Below are positions 27,443 through 38,053 of a stretch of DNA of 64,000 bases, piece by piece. Both the position numbers and the translations under genes were made by a program. The stretch covers positions 1-64,000 of the forward strand of contig NZ_LZZW01000036.1 in the NCBI RefSeq assembly GCF_014170375.1. The letters are read 5' to 3'. The DNA comes from Variovorax sp. UMC13 (GTDB lineage Bacteria; Pseudomonadota; Gammaproteobacteria; Burkholderiales; Burkholderiaceae_C). The notes below the pieces were generated by a model. The model saw only the letters and a program-made list of their open reading frames with translations, did not search any database and was not told the DNA's origin. Each line of letters starts with the position of its first letter. Within the stretch, counting starts at the first letter, position 1.

Positions 27443-28299
27443 CAGATCGTGCTCCATGCAAAGAGCTTGCGGTTGAGGGCCTTGAATGCGAAGTCCGAGA
27501 CGAGGCCGATGATGCCGATCACGATGATCCCGAAGATGATCTGCCCGGTGTTGAGCAGCGCCTGGCTGTCGGTGATCATGTGGCCGATGCCCGAGGATGA
27601 GCCGATGAGCTCGGCCACGATGACGTAGGTCCAGGCCCAGCCGAGCACCAGGCGCAGCGTCTCGGCGATGCCCGGGGCGGCGCCCGGGATCAGCACGCGC
27701 CTGACGATGCCGCGGCTGTCGGCGCCCAGCGTGTACGCGGCCTCGACCAGGTCCTTGCGTGCCCCGCCCACGATGACCGCGACCATCAGGATGATCTGGA
27801 ACACCGAGCCGATGAAGATGACGAGCAGCTTCTGCGTCTCGCCGATGCCGGCCCAGAGGATGAGCAGCGGAATGAAGGCCGATGCCGGCAGGTAGCGGCA
27901 GAAGGACACGAAGGGCTCGAGGAAGGCCTCGACCGGCTTGTAGGCGCCCATCGCGATGCCCAGCGGCACGGCCACGACCGTGGCCAGCACGAAGCCGCCC
28001 AGCACGCGCCACACCGTCATGCCGATGTCGTGGATGAAGTTGTACTCGGTGAACAGCAGCCAGGCTTCCTTCACCATCGTGACCGGGCTGGCCAGGAAGG
28101 TCGGCGACACGAAGCCGCCCAAGGTGAAGAAGGCCCAGACCGCGACGAACAGCACGAAGAAGCCGACGCCGAGCAGCCAGCGGGCGCGGGCGCTCACCGG
28201 CTCCAGCGGCGCGATGCGCCGGCGCCGCACGGGCGCGAGCGTTGCCGCCGGGATCGAAGGAGGGGGCACGGGCATCGGTGCCGTTCGCGTGTTCGCCAT
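27442..28299 (-). CDS. NitT/TauT-type ABC transporter permease, hut-linked
   Basis: A 285-residue inner-membrane permease with about six helices, preceded by a Pro/Arg-rich cytoplasmic leader. The coupling loop EAAYTLGADSRGIVRRVLIPGAAPGIAETLRL carries the EAA pattern of BPD-type permeases (split here between EAAYTLGA and RRVLIPGA). It resembles SsuC/TauC. It lies 19 bases after the binding protein gene and overlaps the ATPase start. Together they should import a small organic anion or imidazole compound. Confidence 0.92.
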   Translation of the reverse strand: MANTRTAPMPVPPPSIPAATLAPVRRRRIAPLEPVSARARWLLGVGFFVLFVAVWAFFTLGGFVSPTFLASPVTMVKEAWLLFTEYNFIHDIGMTVWRVLGGFVLATVVAVPLGIAMGAYKPVEAFLEPFVSFCRYLPASAFIPLLILWAGIGETQKLLVIFIGSVFQIILMVAVIVGGARKDLVEAAYTLGADSRGIVRRVLIPGAAPGIAETLRLVLGWAWTYVIVAELIGSSSGIGHMITDSQALLNTGQIIFGIIVIGIIGLVSDFAFKALNRKLFAWSTI

Positions 28300-28318
28300 T
28301 GTCTGTCTTGCTTGCTGC

Positions 28319-29284
28319 TTACTTGATGAACGACGCGTCGAAGGTGACGGCCAGGTCTTCCGGCGCCTTGCGGATCACGCCGGCTTCCAGCAGGATCTTC
28401 TCGGCGTCCTTCATGAAGGCCGTGAGCTCACCCGCGAAGAACTTCTGGTTGGCCGCCTTGTCCTGCCAACGCAGGTAGGCCGCCGACTTGGCGAACTGCT
28501 CGCCGGTCTGCTTGACCGCCGAGCCCATCAGCTCGTTGGATTTGGCCGGGTCGGCCTTGATCATCTCGAGCGCCTCGAAGTACGAGTTGGTCAGCGCCTG
28601 AGCGGCCTTGGCATTGGCCTTGAGCCAGGTCGGCGCACAGCCGACCGTGTCCATCACCATCGGGTAGTCGAGCGTGGTCGCGAGGATCTTGCCGGCGGCC
28701 GGATTGCTGCGCACGGTCGACAGGTAGGGCTCGTAGGTCATGGCGGCATCGTTCTGCCCGGCGACGAAGGCCTGCGCGGCGGCTTGCGGCGACAGCGTGG
28801 TGGTCTTCACGTCCTTGAGCGTCATGCCGTTCTTGCTGAGCATCCAGGCCAGGCCGAAGTAAGGCGCGGTGCCCGGTGCATCGACGCCGATGGTCTTGCC
28901 CTTGAGGTCAGCGAAGTTCTTGATGTCGCCGCGCACCGCGATGCCGTCGGCGCCGTAGGACTTGTCCATCTGGAAGATCTGGACGATGGGCACGCCGTTG
29001 GCGTTCCATGCGACGTGGGTCTCGATGGTGGTGGCCGCGCACTGGATCGCGCCGGATGCCAGCGCCAGGTGGCGGTCCTTCTGCGGGATCATCTTGAGCT
29101 CGACGTCGAGCCCGTTCTTCTTGAAGATGCCCGCCTTGTCGGCCAGCGACAGCGGCGCGAAGCCGGTCCAGCCGGACATGCCGAGCACGATCTTGGTGTC
29201 CTGCGCGGAAGCGGTGGTGGCAATGCCCGCTGCGCACAGGCCGGCTGCGAGCAGCGAGGTGACTTTGACGACCATCTTGACCAT
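28319..29284 (-). CDS. NitT/TauT-type ABC substrate-binding protein, hut-linked
   Basis: A 321-residue periplasmic binding protein. The signal peptide is 1-27 (AAGLCAAGIATTASA followed by QD). The mature protein has the NMT1/SsuA-like fold, with VLGMSGWTGFAPLSLADKAG at the start, DLKGKTIGVDAPGTA and AFVAGQNDAAMTYEPYL. It is the first gene of the hut transcript; two HutC-like palindromes and a likely promoter lie upstream. Hut clusters in other bacteria use HutXWV (ProU-like) or HutT transporters, so this NitT-type system is a different solution. Confidence 0.92.
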   Translation of the reverse strand: MVKMVVKVTSLLAAGLCAAGIATTASAQDTKIVLGMSGWTGFAPLSLADKAGIFKKNGLDVELKMIPQKDRHLALASGAIQCAATTIETHVAWNANGVPIVQIFQMDKSYGADGIAVRGDIKNFADLKGKTIGVDAPGTAPYFGLAWMLSKNGMTLKDVKTTTLSPQAAAQAFVAGQNDAAMTYEPYLSTVRSNPAAGKILATTLDYPMVMDTVGCAPTWLKANAKAAQALTNSYFEALEMIKADPAKSNELMGSAVKQTGEQFAKSAAYLRWQDKAANQKFFAGELTAFMKDAEKILLEAGVIRKAPEDLAVTFDASFIK

Positions 29285-29383
29285 GGGTACTCCTGGATTC
29301 CGTTCGTGATGAAAAGCGAGCCGTTCGACGCGTCGGGGGCTGGCGCCCGCGTCGGTGAGAACGGATTGTGGCCATGCGCCCCA

Positions 29384-29399
29384 ACTTGTCTATACAGGG
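29384..29399. promoter_or_regulatory. HutC operator before the ABC operon
   Basis: ACTTGTCTATACAGGG, identical at 15 consecutive positions to the site before hutH, lies 100 bases upstream of the binding-protein start in the region shared with the divergent recQ. It supports HutC control of the importer. Confidence 0.78.
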
Positions 29400-29452
29400 T
29401 TACCCCAGCGCTCGATCTCGGTGCATTGTCTCAGTGGGAATGCACCAGATTG

Positions 29453-29464
29453 CTGTCTAGACAG
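29453..29464. promoter_or_regulatory. Second HutC-like palindrome
   Basis: CTGTCTAGACAG is a perfect 12-base palindrome with the same half-site (CTGTCTA) as the two longer HutC boxes. It lies 70 bases from the box at 29384, which would allow looping between two dimers, and close to the recQ 5' end. Confidence 0.6.
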
Positions 29465-29541
29465 GTTGGCATCGCGTGACCACTGGTCTATTGCAAAGCG
29501 CGTGCCAGCCATGGCACGGACCGATCGGGGACAATGGCCCC

Positions 29542-31437
<1,896 letters not shown>

Positions 31438-31457
31438 GCCTCCGGGCCGTAAAAAAA

Positions 31458-31485
31458 CCCGGTCAGGCCTGAGGCCTGCCGGGTT
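31458..31485. terminator. Bidirectional rho-independent terminator
   Basis: AACCCGG-CAGGCCT type arms (31457-31469 and 31472-31485) form a GC-rich hairpin. On the minus strand it is followed by seven T, and on the plus strand by four. It separates recQ from the convergent autotransporter gene and serves the latter best (50 bases after its stop). Confidence 0.85.
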
Positions 31486-31534
31486 TTGAAGACGCCGACG
31501 GCGCACCTGGCGCCGTGGAGAAGTCGCTTTCCGC

Positions 31535-33652
31535 TTACCAGGAGAACATGCCGCCCACACCGGCCGCGGCACGGCCGTCGGTGCCGGTGCCGACGTTGAG
31601 CTTGATCTGCAGCGATTCGGAAATGCGTGCCGCCAAGCCCACGGCAACCGCCGAGCGGCCGTCGTAGGTGCCTACGCCCACGCCCATGCCGAAGTTCTTG
31701 CCGGCCTCGAGCGCCGGCATCGACGAGGCCGCCACGGCGATCGCGACGCCGGTGCCGGAAACCTTGCGGTTGTCGCTGAGCTGCTGCTGAACCTGCGCGT
31801 TGGTGGCCGCACCCGTGGTCGTGAGCGTGTCTGTCTTGATATCGCCGGTGTTGGTGATGCCGTTGGTGGTGGTGGTGCCCCGCACCGTCAGGTTGTCGGT
31901 GAGCGTGGTGCTGCCCAGGATCGTGTTGGTGCCCGTGGCGCCACTGCTGCGGATACCAGTGGTCAACGCGTTCGGGGAAGCGCCGGAGAAAATGCCGGTG
32001 CTGGTGGTGCTCGTGCCGCTGGCGGCGTCGTAGTCGGAGGCGGTCCCGCTCAACAGGCGACCCGTCCCGTTGTCGAAAGTGCCAGTGGTGGTCCCTGCAT
32101 CGGCAGCGACGGTGCCCGTGATGATGGGGGCCGTACCGTTGAAGTGAAGCAACTGCGCAGCGTCGGGCGTCACGTTGACCACCGAGCCCCCCCCGTTCCC
32201 CGACGACGACGGGCTCTCCAACGAGATCTCCTTCGGCGTCTGGTTGATCTGCGTGAAGTTGCCCGCGCTGTCTTGGACGGTCGATTTGAAGGTCGTCGCT
32301 GTCTGCTGGATGCCCGACCCGTTCCCCGCAGTGTCAACCACGCCGAGAATGGTGCTCGTCGTTGTCTGCCCGAGCGCCGACGCATTGCCGGCACCGTCGC
32401 GGACCGCCGTGTTGGAGCTCGTCGCCGTCTGATTGAGCGACGCCTGGTTTCCGTTCCCGTCGTTCACTCTGAGAGAGCTGTTCGTCGCCGTCTGATGGAG
32501 CGATCCCAGATTCCCGCTGTTGTCCTTCGTCGTGACGGTGTTGCCCGTCGCCGCCTGGTCGATCGTCGCCAGATTGCCGGCACTGTCGTCGACATAAGAG
32601 GTCGAACCCGTCGCCGTCTGAAAGAGCGCCGCCTGGTTCCCGCTACCGTCTTTCACTCCGAGGACCCTGTTCGTAGCCGTCTGGTTGAGCGCCGTATTGT
32701 TTCCGGTACCGTCTTTCACCCCGACCGCGCTGGTTGTCGCTGTCTGGTCGATCTGCGATTGATTGCCGGCGTTGTCGCTGACCAGGGAATCCGACGTCGT
32801 CGCCGTCTGCTTGAGCGAAGTCTGGTTTCCGTTGCCGTCAGCCGCCCTGACAAGGTTGCCCGTCGCCGTCTGGCTGAGCGCCGTATTGTTTCCATTGCCG
32901 TCATTCACCCCGACGGAAGCAGTCGAACTCGTCTGTTGGATGGTCGACATGTTGCCAGTGCTGTCAAAGACCCGAGAGTTGGCCGTCGTCGTCGTCGTTG
33001 TGGACTGCGCCCCATGGCCCACACCGGCATCGCCGCTGCTCGACAGCGTGGTGGTGGCAATGTGGCCGGTGTTGGTCACGCCGTGGGTGGTGGTGGCGCC
33101 CTCCACCGTCAGGCTGTCGGTGAGCGTGGTGTCGCCGATCAGCGTGTTGCTGCCCGCGGTGTCGTCGCTGAGCAAGCCGGCCGACAGTTGCTGGTTGGCG
33201 CCGAAGATGCCGGCCTGGACGGTGTTCTTCGACGCCGCGGCGTCGTAGCTGGCGACCATGCCGTTGCGGATGGACTGGGGGCCGGCGTTGGGGCTGCGGT
33301 CGAAATTGCCGATGGAGGCCGTGTTGTCGTTCGCGCTCACGGCGCTGACGCCGCCCTGCGGGCGGCTGTGTTCGAGCGTCGCGCCGGTGGTGCTCACGCG
33401 GCTTCGCGAAGCCCCTGCCGTCGCCGTGATGTCTGTCGGCCGCTGGTCGACGACCGATCCGTGACCATTGGCGTCAAAGACGAAGCTCGTGACCGAGGGC
33501 CCACCACTGGCCGTCGCGGTGGAACCGCCCGGCCCGAAATTTCTGGCCTGTGTGCCATCGTCTACGTGAAGGGTGACGGACTGGGCCGATGCATGAGAAG
33601 CACACACGGCCAGGACGGCGGCCAACACCGTCGAGCGAGAAAAGAACCTCAT
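31535..33652 (-). CDS. Trimeric-autotransporter-like protein with curlin-like 21-residue repeats
   Basis: A 705-residue surface protein. Residues 1-24 are a signal peptide (cleavage after SHASA). Residues 225-476 are twelve tandem repeats of exactly 21 residues with consensus VxDGxGNxxxLxQTATxS. The G-x-G-N-x(5)-Q spacing equals that of curlin repeats in CsgA. Two copies of a related module (YDAA...GIF...TNTxxGxTTLTDxLTV...GxTNTGxI) flank the repeats, near 120-205 and 520-615. The last 75 residues (AGKNFGMGVGVGTYDGRSAV to GVGGMFSW) match a YadA anchor with four beta strands and a terminal aromatic. It is probably a trimeric outer-membrane fibre; the head-like N-domain is not recognised. Confidence 0.8.
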   Translation of the reverse strand: MRFFSRSTVLAAVLAVCASHASAQSVTLHVDDGTQARNFGPGGSTATASGGPSVTSFVFDANGHGSVVDQRPTDITATAGASRSRVSTTGATLEHSRPQGGVSAVSANDNTASIGNFDRSPNAGPQSIRNGMVASYDAAASKNTVQAGIFGANQQLSAGLLSDDTAGSNTLIGDTTLTDSLTVEGATTTHGVTNTGHIATTTLSSSGDAGVGHGAQSTTTTTTANSRVFDSTGNMSTIQQTSSTASVGVNDGNGNNTALSQTATGNLVRAADGNGNQTSLKQTATTSDSLVSDNAGNQSQIDQTATTSAVGVKDGTGNNTALNQTATNRVLGVKDGSGNQAALFQTATGSTSYVDDSAGNLATIDQAATGNTVTTKDNSGNLGSLHQTATNSSLRVNDGNGNQASLNQTATSSNTAVRDGAGNASALGQTTTSTILGVVDTAGNGSGIQQTATTFKSTVQDSAGNFTQINQTPKEISLESPSSSGNGGGSVVNVTPDAAQLLHFNGTAPIITGTVAADAGTTTGTFDNGTGRLLSGTASDYDAASGTSTTSTGIFSGASPNALTTGIRSSGATGTNTILGSTTLTDNLTVRGTTTTNGITNTGDIKTDTLTTTGAATNAQVQQQLSDNRKVSGTGVAIAVAASSMPALEAGKNFGMGVGVGTYDGRSAVAVGLAARISESLQIKLNVGTGTDGRAAAGVGGMFSW
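32225..32980 (-). repeat. Twelve tandem 63-bp coding repeats
   Basis: Encodes residues 225-476 of the autotransporter-like protein as twelve 63-base units without any indel. The units differ widely in DNA sequence while keeping Gly, Asn, Leu/Ile and Gln positions, so they have been held by selection on the protein rather than copied recently. Confidence 0.85.
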
Positions 33653-33938
33653 TGAAAACTCCCTGGATGTTTTTTTTTAAAACCAAAGCAAAGCCACGCA
33701 CAGTGCGTTGCCGTGCGGCCGGGATCCTAAGGAATTTCTTTTCAAAGCTCCTCAAATTGTCAATAACTTGGGTTTTGTTCGTGCAAAAGTACTCTTTTTG
33801 ACCCAAGCACGGGCTTCCCGCGCGCATGGCGCAGGTCGCTCCTCATCGGCGCCGCGCGTCGCAGTCGCAGCCAGGCCGCACGCTTGCGCCCGTGAAGGCC
33901 CAAGCGCACCGTGAGCAGCGACGCTGCGTCTTTTTTTG
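33653..33938. other. A/T-rich promoter region of the autotransporter-like gene
   Basis: About 140 bases before the gene are clearly poorer in GC than the surroundings, with T and A runs at 33669-33683 and a TTGACA on the minus strand at 33763-33758 that lacks a good -10 partner. GGGAG is the ribosome site at 33660. No gene was seen. Low GC suggests a regulated or H-NS-like-bound promoter (inference). Confidence 0.5.
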
Positions 33939-35507
33939 CTACTGGAGGTCGGCGGACTCGATGATCCGGTTGGAGCGCAGCATGTTGCGATCCAGGTAGG
34001 GCGTGCCGCTCGCTTCGGGCAGCGGTGCCGCCGCGGCGCTGCGCCGCGCGGCCGAGGCCACGGCCGGCACCGGGCAGACGCCGCTGGCGCGATAGCTCAG
34101 CGCTGCCGCGAAGCGGCCCTCGGCCGGGTCGCCCAGCGCATGCTCGAAGTCGTCGGCGACAGTGCAGGTCGGCGCCATGCCGTCGCCGTAGTCACCGAAG
34201 CCCTTGGCGTTGACGCCCTGGAACTGGATCGCGAAGTAGGTGGTGCCGCAGTTGTCCTGCGGATAGAAGCCATAGGGCTTGCCGCAGGTGGCGGCGCCGA
34301 TCAGGTCGACCGTGACGCCGATGCCGCGCAGGCCGTTGACCACCGACTCGCTGGCCGAGCAGGTGTCGGGGCCGGCCAGCACCGACACGCGGGTGAGCCC
34401 GAGCCGCGGCAGCGGCTGGCCGGCCGTGACCGAGTAGCCGCGCGTGGTGGTGGGGAAGAGCACCGACGACCCCGTGGCCGACACGTTGAAAGGATTCTTG
34501 CGGTTGAACTGCAGCTTCTCGAACACCGCGCTCTGGCTTGCCTGGGGCGTCGCGATCATGCTGGCCACCTCGCTGGCGATGCCCAGCAGGCCGCCGCCGT
34601 TGTAGCGCATGTCGAGCACCATGTTGTTCACGCCGGCCGCGCTCAATTGGCCCATCGCCGCCACCAGCTGGGCTTCGGACTTCGCGACGTGGTCGTTGAA
34701 CTGCAGGTAGCCGACGCGGCCGCCCGGCGTGTCGAGGGTGCGCACGTTCTGCACCGGCGAGCGCTCGATGCCGGCGGACACCAGCGTGACCGTGCGCTCC
34801 GTGCCGTCCTTGGCGCGCAGCTTGAAGGCGTGGCTCTGGCCGCTGGTGGCCGGCGCCAGCGCGCTGTTGAGCTGGTCCACATCGGCCTGGCTGCTGGCGG
34901 TGGCCGCGTCGACCCCGTCGATGGCCAGCAGGGTGTCGCCGCGCACGATGCCGGCCCGCGACGCCGGCGAGTCCGGTTCGGTATAGGCCACACGGATGGT
35001 GCGCGGCGCCATGCGCTGCAGGAAGGCGAACTCGACACCGTAGCCGACCTCGGTGCCCTGCTGCACGTCGCCGTAGGTGGCCGTGGGATAGCTGAAATGA
35101 AAGCGGTCCTTGGCGCGGCCGGAGGCGGTGAGCACCGGCGTCTTGAGCACATTGAAGTAGGCGACCGGCGTGGCGTAGCTGGCGGCCTGCAGGTTGGTCG
35201 GCACCTCGTCGTACCAGAGGTAGGTCTGGTCGATCCAGCTGCGGACCCAGTTCTTCTCGTCGGCCACGGTGCCCGCGCGGTCGGCGTAGGCCAGCCCGGT
35301 GGACGGGTTGATGCCGGTGCGCGGCGCGACGCACTGGGCCGCACTGCTGGCCGCGCTCGGCGGTGGCTCCGTCGACGGGGTGGCACCTGACCCCGATGCA
35401 GCACCACCGCCGCCGCCTCCGCCGCAGCCGGCGATCGACAGCACGGCGGCGCAAGCCATGCCCTGCAGCACAAGGCGCACCGCGCCGTCCGGGTTCCGGT
35501 GTGTCAT
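33939..35507 (-). CDS. S41 family C-terminal-processing-type protease lipoprotein with PDZ domain
   Basis: A 522-residue exported serine protease. The N-terminus is a lipoprotein signal with lipobox SIAGC (Cys28), followed by a Gly-rich linker. A PDZ domain lies around 160-245 (GVEFAFLQRMAPR, SPASRAGIVRGDTLLAIDGV) and the S41 domain follows (VGYLQFNDHV, NNMVLDMRYNGGG), with the likely nucleophile Ser in GPDTCSASESVVNGL. Family members cleave periplasmic proteins near their C-termini. GGGGAG precedes the ATG at 35507. It lies upstream of the autotransporter-like gene on the same strand, 286 bases away, and could act on envelope proteins; any link is inference. Confidence 0.87.
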   Translation of the reverse strand: MTHRNPDGAVRLVLQGMACAAVLSIAGCGGGGGGGAASGSGATPSTEPPPSAASSAAQCVAPRTGINPSTGLAYADRAGTVADEKNWVRSWIDQTYLWYDEVPTNLQAASYATPVAYFNVLKTPVLTASGRAKDRFHFSYPTATYGDVQQGTEVGYGVEFAFLQRMAPRTIRVAYTEPDSPASRAGIVRGDTLLAIDGVDAATASSQADVDQLNSALAPATSGQSHAFKLRAKDGTERTVTLVSAGIERSPVQNVRTLDTPGGRVGYLQFNDHVAKSEAQLVAAMGQLSAAGVNNMVLDMRYNGGGLLGIASEVASMIATPQASQSAVFEKLQFNRKNPFNVSATGSSVLFPTTTRGYSVTAGQPLPRLGLTRVSVLAGPDTCSASESVVNGLRGIGVTVDLIGAATCGKPYGFYPQDNCGTTYFAIQFQGVNAKGFGDYGDGMAPTCTVADDFEHALGDPAEGRFAAALSYRASGVCPVPAVASAARRSAAAAPLPEASGTPYLDRNMLRSNRIIESADLQ

Positions 35508-35614
35508 GTCTCCCCCCATCGCTTTCTTCTGGTGACGCCGCATCGATCCCGCCGAAGGCGTTGCGTCTGTTGTGGTGGCTGCCCCCTCGGGCAGGTTTCG
35601 GTTGGCGGCCGATG

Positions 35615-37939
35615 CTATTGCACGAAGCCCATGCCGCGCGATTCGCGCACTTCAGGCTTGATGCGGTGCTCGGCCTCGAGCTGGTCGAGGAATTCGGCCG
35701 CCGAGAACTCGGCCGCGAGGATATCCGTTTGCCGCTTCACCGCCGCGAAGTCGCCCGGGCACAGCTGCGTCAGGCGCGCGAGCCGCTGCCGGAGCGCCGC
35801 ATCCAGCAGCGACGCGTCGCCGGCCAGCGCCTCGGCCACGAACATGCGCTCGCGCTGCGGCGCGGTCAGCGGCATGAACTTGATCTTGAAGGTGAAGCGG
35901 CGCAGCGCGGCCTGGTCGAGCCGGTCGAGCAGGTTGGTGGTGCAGACGAAGATGCCGCCGAAGCGCTCCATGCCCTGCAGCATCTCGTTGACCTCGGTGA
36001 CTTCGTAGGTGCGCTGGGCGCCGCGCCGGTCCTGCAGGAAGGAATCGGCCTCGTCGAGCAGCAGCACGGCCTTCTCGGCTTCGGCTTCCCTGAACATGGC
36101 GGCCATGTTCTGCTCGGTCTCGCCCACGTACTTGCTCATCAGGTCGCTGGCCTGCTTGACGATCAGCGGCCGGCCGATGGCCTGCGCGATGTGCTCGGCC
36201 AGCGCGGTCTTGCCGGTGCCGGGCGCGCCGTAGAAGCACAGTGTGCCGTGGCCGCGCACGCGCAGCGCCTCGACGATGCGCGGGAGCTCGAAGCGGGTCT
36301 CGACGTTGAGCATGCCCAGGTCGTAGGTGGTCACGCTGCGGCGCGCGCCGGGGGATTTGTCGACCGTGCCCAGCGCCAGGTCGGCGTTCTTCAGCTGGCG
36401 CTCGATCAGGCCCTCGACCGAGGCGTCGTCGGTGCGCGCCAGCTGCGCGAAGCGCACCGCGGTGCGGATCTGCGCGGGCGTCAGGCCGCGGCGCTCGGCC
36501 AGCTTGGCGGTGAAGGCATCGGACACCGTCACGCCTTCGAGCGTCTTGCGCACCAGCTGCTCGCGCGCGCCGGGCGGCGGCGACTTGAGTTCGAGGTGGT
36601 AGGCGAAGCGGCGCCGGAAGGCCGGGTCGATCTGCTCGATGCGGTTGGTGACCCACAGCGTGGGCACGGCGTTCGATTCGAGGATCTGGTTGACCCAGGC
36701 CTTCCCGCTCACGCTGCCGCTGGCGGGCGCGGCAATCTGCTCGGCGCGGGCCATGAACTGCGCGGCCTCGGTGCTGATCGGCGGGAACACGTCCTCGACC
36801 TCGTCGAACAGCAGCGCGGCCTGGGCGCTGCCCTTGAGGAAGACCTGGGCGATCTGCAGCGAGCGGTAGCGGTCGCGGCCCGAGAGCGAATTGCCGTCGC
36901 GGTCGGCGTACTCGACCTCGAACAGGTCCAGGCCCGCGGCCTGCGCCACCACCTTGGCCAGCTCGGTCTTGCCGGTGCCGGGCGGCCCGTAGAGCAGCAC
37001 GTTGACGCCCGGCTCCTTGCGCGACACCGCGGCGCGCAACAGCGTGACCAGCATGCGCGCGTCCTCGGCCGCGAAGGAGAAGTCGTCGATGGTGAGCGTG
37101 CTCTTGGCCGACGGCCGGGTGAACACCGCCATCAGCTCGCTGTGGTCGCGGTACTCGCGCATCAGCACCGGCGGCAGCTTCTCGCTGACCTTCATCAGGT
37201 CGGCCAGGTCGGTGATGTTGTGTTCGGAGATCAGGTTCTCGACCAGCCCGATGCGCTCGAGCCGCGAGCCGGCGCGCAGCGCCTCGCCCACGTCGCTGGC
37301 GCTCACGCCCGCCACCTCGGCGATCGCGGCATAGGCCTCGGGCGCGTTGTTGACCTTGAACTCGACCAGCAGCGAGCGCAGGTCGCGCTGGTAGCGCGCC
37401 AGCGTGCCGTAGAGCAGCAGCGCGCGTTCGGCCTTGTTGAGCTGCAGCAAACCGGCCAGCGCCTCGATGTTCTTCTCGACCAGCGTCGACTGCTTGCGCA
37501 GCGCATGCGTGAGCCAGTCGCGGGTGACCGAGAGCACCGTGAGCAGGTCCTTGGGCTGGTCCTTGACGTATTCGTCGAGGTAGAAGAACAGCGTGCCCTC
37601 TTCATAGGGGCCGCGCCAGACGCCGTGGCGCTCCAGCAGCGTGCGGCCGTCGAAGGCCTCGACGCCCTTCCAGACCTCGTTGCCGGCGCAGCGGCGGCCG
37701 AGGAATTCGCGCAGGCGCTGCAGCACCGGGGCGGGCCACACCAGGTGGCGGCCGGTCAGCGAGAGCAGGCCGTTGAGGTCGCGGCGCACGTTGAAGCGCG
37801 GGCCCTGCTTGGCCGCGAGCGTGAGCACGAAGTGCGAACACATGAGCTCGAGCACCGGTGCTTCCTTGAGTCCGGGCGACGGCAGTGCCTGCCCGCGCAA
37901 GGGAGCAGTCACCGCATCGATACCCGCGCGCTTGACCAT
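35615..37939 (-). CDS. Tandem AAA+ ATPase of unknown role
   Basis: A 774-residue protein with an alpha-helical N-terminal half (1-280) and two AAA+ modules. The first has Walker A GPPGTGKT (318-325) and Walker B LLFDEVED; the second has GAPGTGKT (about 566-573) and LLLDEADSFLQDRRGAQ, with sensor and arginine-finger regions (TNRIEQIDPAFRRRF, TNLLDRLDQAALRRF). That layout resembles disaggregases or Cdc48-like remodelers, but the N-domain is not recognised. The start at 37939 follows GGAGG. It is divergent from threonine deaminase. Homologues are usually annotated only as ATPase. Confidence 0.88.
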   Translation of the reverse strand: MVKRAGIDAVTAPLRGQALPSPGLKEAPVLELMCSHFVLTLAAKQGPRFNVRRDLNGLLSLTGRHLVWPAPVLQRLREFLGRRCAGNEVWKGVEAFDGRTLLERHGVWRGPYEEGTLFFYLDEYVKDQPKDLLTVLSVTRDWLTHALRKQSTLVEKNIEALAGLLQLNKAERALLLYGTLARYQRDLRSLLVEFKVNNAPEAYAAIAEVAGVSASDVGEALRAGSRLERIGLVENLISEHNITDLADLMKVSEKLPPVLMREYRDHSELMAVFTRPSAKSTLTIDDFSFAAEDARMLVTLLRAAVSRKEPGVNVLLYGPPGTGKTELAKVVAQAAGLDLFEVEYADRDGNSLSGRDRYRSLQIAQVFLKGSAQAALLFDEVEDVFPPISTEAAQFMARAEQIAAPASGSVSGKAWVNQILESNAVPTLWVTNRIEQIDPAFRRRFAYHLELKSPPPGAREQLVRKTLEGVTVSDAFTAKLAERRGLTPAQIRTAVRFAQLARTDDASVEGLIERQLKNADLALGTVDKSPGARRSVTTYDLGMLNVETRFELPRIVEALRVRGHGTLCFYGAPGTGKTALAEHIAQAIGRPLIVKQASDLMSKYVGETEQNMAAMFREAEAEKAVLLLDEADSFLQDRRGAQRTYEVTEVNEMLQGMERFGGIFVCTTNLLDRLDQAALRRFTFKIKFMPLTAPQRERMFVAEALAGDASLLDAALRQRLARLTQLCPGDFAAVKRQTDILAAEFSAAEFLDQLEAEHRIKPEVRESRGMGFVQ

Positions 37940-38053
37940 TCGACGACCTCCAATGAAGGAATCCCAGCGCGACCATAACGCAGAGTTTTGCGTTGTGGAA
38001 GACAGCGCATCGGTAAATGTCCCGATGTTGCAATTCCCTCCACAATGCCATGC

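Noticed and set aside
29396..29406. GGGTTACCCC near the hut promoter, similar to the motif at 42296
   Set aside because: Only the core matches; flanks and spacing differ, so chance is more likely.
32225..32980. Regular 63-bp spacing considered as a CRISPR array
   Set aside because: Units diverge in DNA sequence, are coding throughout and keep protein positions; there are no conserved direct repeats with unique spacers.
33900..33936. Small hairpin (GCAGC-GAC-GCTGC) followed by a T-run on the plus strand
   Set aside because: No plus-strand gene precedes it, and on the minus strand the T-run is on the wrong side for the S41 gene.
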